A stretch of 18,558 nucleotides of DNA from Candidatus Saccharimonadota bacterium. GTDB lineage: Bacteria; Patescibacteriota; Saccharimonadia; Saccharimonadales; UBA4665. The translations under genes and the position numbers were made by a program. The notes under the pieces were generated by a model. That model was not told the DNA's origin and did not search any database. It saw only the letters and a program-made list of their open reading frames with translations. The DNA lies in contig JARIHJ010000067.1 in assembly GCA_029288335.1 (NCBI GenBank), forward strand, positions 1 to 18,558. The letters run 5' to 3'. Positions 1 to 7,052 of this stretch are shown here, piece by piece. Positions within the stretch are counted from its first letter, which is position 1. Each line of letters begins with the position of its first letter.

Positions 1-1
1 T

Positions 2-307
2 TATTTTTCAATCAGCGACGGCGGCGTGAAATCCGGCGACGACACGCGCTGGAATCACATGATCAACGTGCTGGCCGCGAAGTATATGTCCGACAGCATG
101 AATTACCGCCGGATGCAGAAGTATCTGGACGTGAAAGGCAACAAGTACGACGTCGTCAATTTGGACGAGCATCCGGAGCGCCGCACTGAAGCGCAGCGGC
201 TGTCGGGCGCGTTAACTGTGCCGGTCACAGTGGTCACCAAGCAAGACGATTCGCAGCAGGTTGTAGTAGGCTACAATCTTCAGCAACTGGCTCCGGCACT
301 AGCCTAA
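2..307 (+). CDS. Glutaredoxin-like fold protein lacking CxxC (5' partial)
   Basis: The reading frame is open to the left window edge, so the gene probably starts upstream; a GTG at 26 is the first start candidate inside. The C-terminal ~75 residues match the glutaredoxin/NrdH pattern: an amphipathic helix ending in YLDVKG, a strand and acidic turn (VVNLDEHPE), the cis-proline motif TVPV, and a final VVGYN-LQQL segment. Aligning from the helix back, the CPYC active site falls on S-M-N-Y, so both cysteines are missing; neither of the other frames supplies them. Adjacent to a thioredoxin-reductase-like gene 25 nt downstream, it would normally be called a redox partner, but without cysteines it cannot do dithiol exchange. 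It may be a binding or scaffold domain, or part of a longer protein. Fold assignment is fairly secure; function is not. Confidence 0.6.
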   Translation, partial: YFSISDGGVKSGDDTRWNHMINVLAAKYMSDSMNYRRMQKYLDVKGNKYDVVNLDEHPERRTEAQRLSGALTVPVTVVTKQDDSQQVVVGYNLQQLAPALA

Positions 308-316
308 CCCTTTATC

Positions 317-333
317 TGTTAAAATAGAATTAA
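317..333 (+). promoter_or_regulatory. Extended -10 promoter of trxB-like gene, leaderless
   Basis: TG at 317-318, one base, then TAAAAT at 320-325, an extended -10 box. Seven bases past its end is 332, one base before the ATG at 333, so the transcript should start at or next to the start codon. No Shine-Dalgarno lies upstream and no clear -35 is visible. Confidence 0.55.
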
Positions 334-1316
334 TGAGTGATGCGAAAATTCACGACCTGGTGATTGTTGGCGCGGGACCGGCAGCGCTGAGCGCGGCGGT
401 TTATACCACGCGTGAGGATATTGATACAGTGCTGTTTGAGCGCGCCGTTGTTGGAGGATTGGCAGCTGTAACGGATTTGATTGACAATTACCCGGGCTTT
501 GCCGAGGGTATCGAGGGGCTGAAGCTGGCGGAACAGTTGCAGAAGCAGGCCGAGCGCTTTGGGGCTGTCATTGAGCTAGGCGAAGTTACCGGGCTGGAGG
601 ACAAGGGAGAGTACAAATCACTAGCGACGACCGAGGGCGAAATTAAAGCCAAGGCGGTACTGCTGGCGCCGGGTACGGACTACAAAAAGATCGGTGTTCC
701 CGGTGAGCAAGAGTTCTATGCCCGCGGCGTCCATTATTGCGCCACCTGCGATGGTGCCTTTTACCGTGACAAGCGCCTGGTAGTCGTTGGCGGCGGTAAC
801 TCAGCATTCCAGGAAACAATTTTCCTGACCAGATTTGCTAGCCATATTGACCTTCTGGTGCGCAGTAAAGTCCGCGCTAGCGATGTCTTGCAAAAAGAGA
901 TGCAGAAATTTGTCGACGATGGCAAAGTCACGATCCATTTGGGTACGGCAACTGATGAGATCGTCGGCGAGGACGGCAAGGTTACGAAAGTCGTCGGTAC
1001 GCAAAATGGCGAAAAGAAAGAATTTGAGACCGACGGCGTATTCGTCTTCGTCGGCTTGTCGCCGAATACTCAATTTTTGGAAAATAGCGGTGTGGTGCTG
1101 GATGAAATCGGCTTCGTCAAAACCGACGACAAATTACAAACTAGCGTTCCGGGTGTATTTGCCGCTGGTGACGTCCGCTCCGGCTCGACGATGCAAATCG
1201 CTAGCGCCGCTGGAGAAGGTGCTACCGCCGCGCTAATTATTCGTGAATACCTCGAAGGCAAGCTAACTCCAAAATCAGAATCCACCGAACCCGTCACCGC
1301 CCCAATGACACAATAG
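333..1316 (+). CDS. trxB: Thioredoxin reductase-like FAD/NAD(P) oxidoreductase
   Basis: A 327-residue two-domain flavoprotein that would pass electrons from NAD(P)H through FAD and a redox disulfide to a thioredoxin or glutaredoxin partner in the cytoplasm. Visible motifs: FAD dinucleotide-binding GAGPAA at 13-18, the redox pair CATC at 136-139 followed by DGAFY, the second nucleotide-binding loop GGGNSA at 153-158, and the FAD-contacting GDVR at 279-282. Length is normal for low-molecular-weight TrxB. The NADPH-phosphate motif HRRxxxR of E. coli TrxB is degenerate here (VRSKVR, about 176-181), so the preferred nucleotide is uncertain. The start is supported by the leaderless promoter just upstream. 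The C-terminal ~17 residues are a Ser/Thr/Pro/Glu-rich tail. The histidine phosphatase follows after 11 nt, probably in the same transcript. Confidence 0.88.
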   Translation: MSDAKIHDLVIVGAGPAALSAAVYTTREDIDTVLFERAVVGGLAAVTDLIDNYPGFAEGIEGLKLAEQLQKQAERFGAVIELGEVTGLEDKGEYKSLATTEGEIKAKAVLLAPGTDYKKIGVPGEQEFYARGVHYCATCDGAFYRDKRLVVVGGGNSAFQETIFLTRFASHIDLLVRSKVRASDVLQKEMQKFVDDGKVTIHLGTATDEIVGEDGKVTKVVGTQNGEKKEFETDGVFVFVGLSPNTQFLENSGVVLDEIGFVKTDDKLQTSVPGVFAAGDVRSGSTMQIASAAGEGATAALIIREYLEGKLTPKSESTEPVTAPMTQ

Positions 1317-1327
1317 GCTAGAACTGT

Positions 1328-1999
1328 ATGACCGACACACCCGACACTTCGCAAAACAAAAAGATTGTTTACTTTGTCCGTCACGGTCAGAGCGTCGACA
1401 ACGCCAGCCCGGTTTTTCAGTCGATTGATTCCCCGCTAAGCGAGCTTGGCGAGAAACAAGCTGCGCTGATAGCGCTTCGGGTTAGCAAGCTGGAATTTGA
1501 CTGCCTGATTAGCAGCTCAACCTTGCGGGCACGCCAAACCGCGGAAGTCATCGCGGAAAAGACCTGCAAACCGATCGAGTTTTCCGAACTTTTCGTCGAG
1601 CGGCGCAAGCCAAAAGTTATTGAAGGCAAGCCATATACTGACGATGAAGCTAATAAAATCTGGCGTGCGTGGGAAGCTAGTATGTACGTGGCCGGGACAC
1701 AAATTCAAGATGGCGAGGGTTTTGATGCAATCACTAAGCGGGCTAGTGAAGCGCTGGATTTCCTCAAGGCTCGCCCCGAGCAAAAGCTGGTTGTTGTGAC
1801 GCACGGTTTCTTTTTGCAGACGGTGCTAGCCAAAGTCCTATTTGGTGACAAGCTCGATGGCGATTTACTGCGGCGTTTTAAATCCCTAACCAGCATCGAA
1901 AATACCTCGATAACGGTTCTTCGCTATGAGGATGCCTTCGAGGAGGAACCGTGTTGGCGCCTTTGGACACTAAATGACCATGCCCACTTTGCCGAATAA
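1328..1999 (+). CDS. Histidine phosphatase family protein (phosphoglycerate mutase-like)
   Basis: A 223-residue member of the histidine phosphatase superfamily. The phospho-acceptor RHG is at 18-20 (His19), the second conserved segment is SSTLRARQTAE at 63-73 with the phosphate-binding arginine, an acidic residue E91 occupies the proton-donor region, and the second catalytic histidine is in VVTHGFF (His159). The family includes cofactor-dependent phosphoglycerate mutases, alpha-ribazole phosphatases and broad phosphatases; the sequence does not settle the substrate. The gene lies 11 nt after trxB with no clear Shine-Dalgarno, so translation may depend on the upstream gene. It converges with the MprF-like gene with only 2 nt between the stop codons and no terminator between them. 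Confidence 0.85.
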   Translation: MTDTPDTSQNKKIVYFVRHGQSVDNASPVFQSIDSPLSELGEKQAALIALRVSKLEFDCLISSSTLRARQTAEVIAEKTCKPIEFSELFVERRKPKVIEGKPYTDDEANKIWRAWEASMYVAGTQIQDGEGFDAITKRASEALDFLKARPEQKLVVVTHGFFLQTVLAKVLFGDKLDGDLLRRFKSLTSIENTSITVLRYEDAFEEEPCWRLWTLNDHAHFAE

Positions 2000-2001
2000 A
2001 A

Positions 2002-4239
2002 TTATGGTTTCAGGGCGGATTCGAGTTTAAGGGCGAGGGCGGCGAGGTCGACTATGTCCCCGCTGTATGCCAGGTAATTGGTTTGCCAGTCGGGGTCAAA
2101 TTTGCTCTTGAATTGCTCCAGTCCCGCTGCGCTGAACCTAATTTTGCCGGCAGCGCGGGCTAGCTTAGCAGCTTTGTTGCCCAATTGGGCTAGCGGTACG
2201 AAACCGAGGTCCAGCTTGCTAAATTCACCTTCGTGAGTCAGCTGTTCGATCATAGAGGCTAGCAAAAATGGCATCGCTGCATCCTCGCCCGGCCTATAGC
2301 GGATCAGATCCACAGTAGTTTGGGTTTTTACGTACACCGGCAGCTGGTTGGCAAAAGCGATGATTTTGCCATTCGCACTCCGAACATAATGCACTAGGCA
2401 CTGGTTTAGGTAATACTCATCGAAATAACCGAGCGCGAAGCCTTGCTCGCGCCGCCCCCCGCTAGCTAGCCAGGCGTTCGAAACTTTTCCTAAACGCCTA
2501 AGCAATTCCGATCGGTGCGGCGGCTGGCTGAATTCGTATGTGTAGCCAGCTTTAGCCGCCCGGTTGAGCTTCCAGCGCCACCACTTATTATGCCTAGTTT
2601 CCCGCTCAAACTTGCCGGTTTCGACTAGCGCGTTAGCTCCCATCGGCATTAGCTTGAAGCCGGCGTCCGCATAGAATTTTTTGTGCGTTTCCTCGACCGG
2701 CAAGAAGCAAATTGTCCAGCCTTTTTGGTGGCAAAAATTAGCAAAGTCAGTTAATAATCTAGCCCGAGCGCTAGCGTCGTCGGCGATCGGGTCGGCTAGT
2801 GCGAACGCCGTGCCGCGAACAACTTTATAAGCGATGAAGCCGCTAGTATCTGGCGAAAAAAAGTAACTTTTACCTAGCGGCCAGAGTTTGAAATAATCTT
2901 CGCTCGAACCTGCAAAGTTCTTCACCAACTCCCGCGCTCTAGCGCGCTCATCCCGGCCGGCAGTTTCAGCTAAACCGTACGGGCGAAACAGTGCCCAGGC
3001 GCCAATGACCACCGTGGCCGATATTAGAATTACTAACGTATCGCCGATGCGGTCGTGATGGCCGACGTAGTGGCGGCTGTGGTGAAAAACGCTTCCGGCG
3101 AAGTGCGAGCCGCCACTCAATATATTCTCAACGCGGCCGAGCCGCCCGACCGACGCTAGGATAATTATGATTATGGCTAGTGCCACGGCGACGCCGGCGA
3201 CGAGGCTAGCTAAGTCGTTCAGCCGCCTATATAAATTGATCTGGCCGATGTTACGATCAAATAGCTTACGGCTCAGGAACACCGTCAATAGCAGCAATTC
3301 ATAAATAATGGCTAACCCGCGGTGCGGCGAAACCAAGCTGTAATTGAATAACTCGAAGCCAAAAATAACGATCAGCGCGTAGGCTGCCCGCCGCTCGCCG
3401 CGCTGAATTTGCCGGGCGAGGTAGAGCAAAAGCACGCCGACTATCGCACCTTGCTGGGCCAGCCAAGCCGAACTTTGGCCAAAATAGAGCGCGAAACCGC
3501 GACCATACAAATGCAGATGCGCCGCCGCGACTATGATTTCTAGAACACCGGCGAGCCCTACCCAAATCGCCAAACCGTTGCGGTACCATTTATGAAGATT
3601 GCCAGGCGACCTATCTGTTTCCGGCTCAAACGCCTCGAAGAAGTAAGCCAGCCATAGCGCAATGGCAACTTCGTAAATATATTCGAGGACGATCGCAGCC
3701 TGGCCGGAAATTTCCCCTATCGCCATAAATGTGCCGAGGACTACTTGCAAAGCCAAAAAGATGCCGTTCACCAGGTGCTGACGCTTTTGCTTAAGAATGT
3801 CGATGGCGATTAACGCTAGGCCAACTAGCGGCGTCGCGACGCTCTCGGCATAATGAGCTAAAGTATTCCAATCATTCCGGCTTATGCATACTTTGCTGGC
3901 TATGTGTCGGCAATCGAGCGGGAAAAATGAATCAAGCGCCGAACACACCGCATAAGCAATGAGCAGCCAAAAAATCCACGGCTTTTTGCGCAGTAGCCGG
4001 TGGTAACTTGCCAACACGATCAGAACGATCGATGAGGCGAAATCGCTAGCTCGAAACAACCAGGACCACGTCTGACCAACACCTTCGTAATCGCTAATAA
4101 ATTGCAAGTGACCGACGTGCTGGCCGTGAATAAATGGCGCTGCCAGCCAAGTAGTTGCCAGCAGAAAAAATAGGATTTTTAGTAGCGTGCTAGTGCGGTT
4201 GGTGGTTTTGCGCTTGTTAGCTAGCGAGGTCATTTTCAT
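2002..4239 (-). CDS. MprF-like phosphatidylglycerol lysyltransferase, C-terminal domain fused to multi-TM region
   Basis: A 745-residue membrane protein. Residues ~450-745 match the cytoplasmic LPG-synthase C-terminal domain (DUF2156) of MprF: SYFFSPD near 458-464, GTAFALADPI near 476-485, the basic helix KWWRWKLNRAAKAGY near 552-566, RYRPGE near 647-652 and KFDPDWQTNYLAY at 713-725. This domain moves an aminoacyl group from tRNA to phosphatidylglycerol. The N-terminal ~425 residues contain about twelve hydrophobic segments; the first ~200, with FFPLDC at 105-110, resemble DUF998 rather than the canonical MprF flippase (tentative). Between the last two membrane segments lies a His-rich loop (H379, H386, H387, H390, H394, H395). 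The start overlaps the upstream flavin reductase by 23 nt with no Shine-Dalgarno, indicating translational coupling; an ATG two codons downstream is equally possible. Amino-acid specificity cannot be read from the sequence. Confidence 0.8.
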   Translation of the reverse strand: MKMTSLANKRKTTNRTSTLLKILFFLLATTWLAAPFIHGQHVGHLQFISDYEGVGQTWSWLFRASDFASSIVLIVLASYHRLLRKKPWIFWLLIAYAVCSALDSFFPLDCRHIASKVCISRNDWNTLAHYAESVATPLVGLALIAIDILKQKRQHLVNGIFLALQVVLGTFMAIGEISGQAAIVLEYIYEVAIALWLAYFFEAFEPETDRSPGNLHKWYRNGLAIWVGLAGVLEIIVAAAHLHLYGRGFALYFGQSSAWLAQQGAIVGVLLLYLARQIQRGERRAAYALIVIFGFELFNYSLVSPHRGLAIIYELLLLTVFLSRKLFDRNIGQINLYRRLNDLASLVAGVAVALAIIIIILASVGRLGRVENILSGGSHFAGSVFHHSRHYVGHHDRIGDTLVILISATVVIGAWALFRPYGLAETAGRDERARARELVKNFAGSSEDYFKLWPLGKSYFFSPDTSGFIAYKVVRGTAFALADPIADDASARARLLTDFANFCHQKGWTICFLPVEETHKKFYADAGFKLMPMGANALVETGKFERETRHNKWWRWKLNRAAKAGYTYEFSQPPHRSELLRRLGKVSNAWLASGGRREQGFALGYFDEYYLNQCLVHYVRSANGKIIAFANQLPVYVKTQTTVDLIRYRPGEDAAMPFLLASMIEQLTHEGEFSKLDLGFVPLAQLGNKAAKLARAAGKIRFSAAGLEQFKSKFDPDWQTNYLAYSGDIVDLAALALKLESALKP

Positions 4240-4927
4240 AATTCGGGAAGAAATCGAGAACTAGCTGATCGTGTTTCAGGCCGGCTTTGACCAGTGATTT
4301 TTCCAGCATTTCGACCATTGGCTCCGGGCCGGAAACGTAGACCAGCGCATCTTCTGATGGTTCGGCTAAGCCCATAATTAATTCGGCGGATAATCGCCCG
4401 CGTTCGCCGCCCCAGCTCTCGGATGGCTCGCCGACAACAATAGTGGCGTGAACATCCGCCTTCGCGAAAGTGTCCTGGAAGACGATCTCATCCTCGTTAT
4501 TAACACCGTAAATGAACCGGATGTTGCGTTTCTCGTTAGTTGCAGCTAAAAATTCCATAATGCTATGAAATGGCGTGACGCCAATGCCGCCGGCGACGAA
4601 AACTAGTGGCCGACTGATGTCTTTTGGCGGGATAAAATCGCCCATTGGCTCGCTGATTTCGACTTTTGCACCTGGTTCGAGCTTGGCTAATGTTTGCTTG
4701 AACGTACTAGAACGCTCTGCAAATTTTGTCGTAATTGATAGAAAATCGTCGGTAGGAGAACTACTCAAAGTGAACCAGTGCTTGGTGCCCCGCTCATCCG
4801 GATTCTTATGCGGCAGTGTCATTTCAATGAACTGCCCAGCGATGTAGCTGAAGCCGCCCGGCTTGTCGAATTTGAACGTTTTGATATTGCTAGCCTCGTC
4901 GCTAGCGCCCCTAAAAGTTACCTTCAT
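4217..4927 (-). CDS. FAD-dependent oxidoreductase (ferredoxin-NADP reductase type)
   Basis: A 236-residue FNR-superfamily protein: an FAD-binding beta-barrel followed by an NAD(P)-binding Rossmann domain. Motifs: HWFTLSS at 50-56 in the place of the FAD-binding RxYS, GGIGVTPF at 113-120 for pyrophosphate binding, and SGPEPM at 199-204 in the place of CGPxxM (Cys replaced by Ser). It ends in an aromatic DFFPNY segment. No 2Fe-2S cluster motif is present, so electrons must go to a separate partner. I chose ATG 4927 over GTG 4930 because the predicted -10 box puts transcription start at 4927-4928. Its 3' end overlaps the MprF-like gene by 23 nt, so the two are expressed together; whether it reduces a membrane component through that protein's transmembrane part is speculation. 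Confidence 0.85.
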   Translation of the reverse strand: MKVTFRGASDEASNIKTFKFDKPGGFSYIAGQFIEMTLPHKNPDERGTKHWFTLSSSPTDDFLSITTKFAERSSTFKQTLAKLEPGAKVEISEPMGDFIPPKDISRPLVFVAGGIGVTPFHSIMEFLAATNEKRNIRFIYGVNNEDEIVFQDTFAKADVHATIVVGEPSESWGGERGRLSAELIMGLAEPSEDALVYVSGPEPMVEMLEKSLVKAGLKHDQLVLDFFPNYENDLAS

Positions 4928-4940
4928 CACTATTAGTGTA
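4927..4940 (-). promoter_or_regulatory. -10 promoter of flavin reductase gene, leaderless
   Basis: On the minus strand TACACT occupies 4940-4935. Seven bases beyond its end is 4928, one base from the ATG at 4927. The box shares its central GTAC with the plus-strand box of the pyrophosphatase gene. No -35 is evident. Confidence 0.4.
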
Positions 4941-4951
4941 CAATAAATTTA
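4939..4951 (+). promoter_or_regulatory. -10 promoter of inorganic pyrophosphatase gene
   Basis: TACAAT at 4939-4944 matches the -10 consensus, predicting a start near 4951 and a leader of about 29 nt carrying a strong Shine-Dalgarno (4972-4977). There is no obvious -35, and TG directly abuts the box instead of being one base away. Confidence 0.45.
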
Positions 4952-4971
4952 AACCAATTATTAAACAACGA

Positions 4972-4977
4972 AGGAGG
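4972..4977 (+). promoter_or_regulatory. Shine-Dalgarno AGGAGG with short spacing to ATG
   Basis: AGGAGG is the strongest ribosome binding site in the window, but only 2 nt separate it from the ATG at 4980. The in-frame TTG at 4983 would have 5 nt spacing and the ATG at 4995 17 nt, so the exact start of ppa is uncertain. Confidence 0.65.
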
Positions 4978-4979
4978 AT

Positions 4980-5540
4980 ATGTTGGCTGATTTTATGCAA
5001 GTTTTAGGTGCGGGCGATTGGCAAAACGGACTAGTTAACACGGTAATTGAGATCCCGAAAGGCTCGTCAATGAAGATCGAGTGGGATACGGGTACGGCGA
5101 GCTTTATGCTGGACCGCGTAGAGCCGGACATCTTCGCGAAGCCGGCAAATTACGGTTTTATTCCCCAGACAATCGACGAAGATGGCGATCCGCTCGACAC
5201 ACTAGTCGTGACTGACAACCCGATTCCGACCGGTGTTTGGCTGGAAGCTCGCGTGGTTGGCGTGCTCAATTTTGAGGATGATGGCGAAATGGATTACAAA
5301 ATTATCTGCGTGCCGACCGATGACCGTAACACCGGCGATGTTGTTCATAATCTTGATGATCTCGGTGAGCGGTTTCGGGGCAAGATTGAGCACCACTTCG
5401 CTCACTACAAGGATTTGAAGAAGCCCGGCACGACCAAAATTCTCGGCTGGGGTGACATCGAAGAGGCCAAAAAAGTCATCAAAGAATCAGTTGATCGCTG
5501 GCAAGCCGACCCCGATAAGGGCGTCAGTAACCACCGCTAG
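4980..5540 (+). CDS. ppa: Inorganic pyrophosphatase (family I, soluble)
   Basis: A 186-residue family I pyrophosphatase, which hydrolyses PPi to two phosphates in the cytoplasm and pulls biosynthetic reactions forward. Active-site residues of the E. coli enzyme can be traced: E24 in VIEIP, K32 and E34, R46, Y58 in NYGFIP, the metal-binding DxDxxD as D68, D70 and D73 in DEDGDPLD, the acidic DYKIICVP segment, and HYKD near the C-terminal part. Length is normal (about 175 for E. coli) with a ~10-residue longer N-terminus whose exact start is uncertain (ATG 4980, TTG 4983 or ATG 4995). Divergent from the flavin reductase gene across a ~50 nt region. It probably forms its own transcript, because gap has its own promoter after it. 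Confidence 0.93.
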   Translation: MLADFMQVLGAGDWQNGLVNTVIEIPKGSSMKIEWDTGTASFMLDRVEPDIFAKPANYGFIPQTIDEDGDPLDTLVVTDNPIPTGVWLEARVVGVLNFEDDGEMDYKIICVPTDDRNTGDVVHNLDDLGERFRGKIEHHFAHYKDLKKPGTTKILGWGDIEEAKKVIKESVDRWQADPDKGVSNHR

Positions 5541-5576
5541 TTGCACAATCTCGCTTACGCTTCTAAAATAGAATCG
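5541..5576 (+). promoter_or_regulatory. Promoter of the gap operon
   Basis: TTGCAC (5541-5546), 17 bases, then TAAAAT (5564-5569). The -10 is one mismatch from consensus and the -35 keeps TTG. Predicted start near 5576 gives a ~34 nt leader with the ribosome binding site AAAGGTG at 5598-5604, 5 nt before the ATG. Confidence 0.5.
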
Positions 5577-5609
5577 TAATAAGCAAAATCTAGGCAGAAA
5601 GGTGGGCGA

Positions 5610-6653
5610 ATGAAAACACGAGTTGCAATTAATGGTTTCGGCCGGATTGGGCGGAACGCTTTTAAAATTGCGTTTGAGCGCGACGACTGTGAGATCGTCG
5701 CAATAAACGATTTAACAGATACCAAAACCTTAGCGTATTTACTTAAACACGACAGCACCTATGGTGCTTACAATCAGGACGTGGGATACGACGAGAACAA
5801 CATCATCGTTGGCGACAAGCACATCAAAGTGCTGGCCGAAAAAGACCCGGCACAGCTACCCTGGGAAGATTTGAATGTCGATGTAGTTATCGAGTCGACC
5901 GGCTTCTTCGTGGAACCAGATAAAGCCAGAGCACATATAGACGCTGGTGCGAAGAGAGTGGTGATTAGTGCTCCAGCCAAGGGTGAGAGCGCCGACAGCG
6001 CTCCGACAGTAGTGCTGGGCGTCAATGATGACAAACTGCACGAAGTTGAAGACGTCGTCAGTAATGCGAGCTGTACGACCAATTGCATCACGCCAGTGGC
6101 GGGGGTAATCGAGAGTAATTTTGGTATCGAAAAGATGTTTATGACCACGATTCACAGTTACACGGCCAGCCAGCACTTACAGGATGGTCCGGGTAAGAAT
6201 TTGCGTGAGGACCGCGCTGGCGCCGAAAATATCACACCGACCACTACGGGAGCGTCGATTGCGGCTGCTAAGGCTCTGCCGGCGCTAAATGGGGTTATGG
6301 GGGCGCTCGAAATCCGCGTGCCCACCCCTGTTGTATCACTGGCTGACTTTTCAATTGTTACAAAACGCAATGTTACCGTCGAAGAAGTTAACGAAGTCTT
6401 CAAAAAGGCCACGAAGGAGCCATTCTATCAAGGCATCCTTGATGTTACCGAGGAGGAACTAGTGAGCAGCGACTTTATCGGCAACAGCCACTCGGCGATT
6501 GTGGATTTGAATTTGACGATGGTAGACGGTGGCAATTTGCTAAAAGTCTTAGCCTGGTATGACAACGAGTGGGGTTACTCTAACCGCTTGGTCGAAGTTA
6601 CGGCTGATATTGGCCGTATCCTTCACGGCAAAGAGCCGCACAATCACGAATAG
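5610..6653 (+). CDS. gap: Glyceraldehyde-3-phosphate dehydrogenase, NAD-type
   Basis: Converts glyceraldehyde-3-phosphate, phosphate and NAD+ to 1,3-bisphosphoglycerate. The N-terminal Rossmann motif is INGFGRIGRN (7-16), with D34 in INDLTD at the position that binds the adenosine ribose and favours NAD over NADP. The catalytic cysteine is C155 in SNASCTTNC, its partner H181 is in IHSYT, followed by NITPTTTGA and the RVPTPVVS segment, and YDNEWGYSNR near the end. At 347 residues it is slightly longer than usual (about 335), from a His-containing tail (HGKEPHNHE). First gene of a tight operon that continues with a small membrane protein, rpiB, an orphan and an rpe-like gene. It contains no GCTAGC hexamer, in contrast to most genes here, perhaps because highly expressed genes avoid CTA. 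Confidence 0.97.
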   Translation: MKTRVAINGFGRIGRNAFKIAFERDDCEIVAINDLTDTKTLAYLLKHDSTYGAYNQDVGYDENNIIVGDKHIKVLAEKDPAQLPWEDLNVDVVIESTGFFVEPDKARAHIDAGAKRVVISAPAKGESADSAPTVVLGVNDDKLHEVEDVVSNASCTTNCITPVAGVIESNFGIEKMFMTTIHSYTASQHLQDGPGKNLREDRAGAENITPTTTGASIAAAKALPALNGVMGALEIRVPTPVVSLADFSIVTKRNVTVEEVNEVFKKATKEPFYQGILDVTEEELVSSDFIGNSHSAIVDLNLTMVDGGNLLKVLAWYDNEWGYSNRLVEVTADIGRILHGKEPHNHE

Positions 6654-6655
6654 CT

Positions 6656-7051
6656 ATGAATCCGCAAGAGCCGTATCAGCCCACTCAAGCTCAGCCGTCC
6701 CACCCCGTACTACAGAATCCAAGCGTCCAGCCTATCACGCCTACGCAGCCACCATACCCGCCGAACGGTCACGTGCAGCTCTCTCCTTCCACAGATTCCA
6801 CCCACTCCCAGCAAGCCTACAGTGCGTCATCGGTATCGGCTGGGATTGCCACAAAAAAACGCTGGATCAAATGGGTTGTGCTGTGGGTAATCGCTTTGCC
6901 GGGGTCAATTATTCTTCAGCTTGCAACGCACAATTTACAGCTACCATCGTCTCTGCGTGCTCTAGTAAATATTGTTAGTCTTCTAGGGGAAATTTATTTC
7001 TTTCTAGGCTGGATTCCGTTACTAATTAGTTTAGTCAGAAAGAGGCGATAG
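6656..7051 (+). CDS. Small Pro/Gln-rich two-TM membrane protein
   Basis: A 131-residue protein I do not recognise. Residues 1-48 are rich in Pro, Gln and Ser and probably disordered. A basic stretch (KKRW, 67-70) precedes the first hydrophobic helix (about 71-90), and a second helix spans about 104-126, ending in RKRR. Two membrane spans with basic flanks suggest both ends face the cytoplasm. The ATG comes 2 nt after the gap stop and the stop is 1 nt before rpiB, so it is co-transcribed with sugar-metabolism genes. Similar small Pro-rich membrane proteins are common in CPR genomes. No function can be assigned. Confidence 0.75.
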   Translation: MNPQEPYQPTQAQPSHPVLQNPSVQPITPTQPPYPPNGHVQLSPSTDSTHSQQAYSASSVSAGIATKKRWIKWVVLWVIALPGSIILQLATHNLQLPSSLRALVNIVSLLGEIYFFLGWIPLLISLVRKRR

Positions 7052-7052
7052 C

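Noticed and set aside
801..1384. Several long open frames overlapping trxB on both strands
   Set aside because: They lie in antisense or shifted frames of a clear TrxB gene, with no motif, promoter or start signal of their own.
5774..6412. Antisense frames in gap
   Set aside because: Shadows of the GAPDH codon pattern, with no independent signals.
6559..6978. 139-aa frame overlapping the gap end and the small membrane protein
   Set aside because: It is a shifted frame across two genes with better starts, and its product shows no coherent domain.
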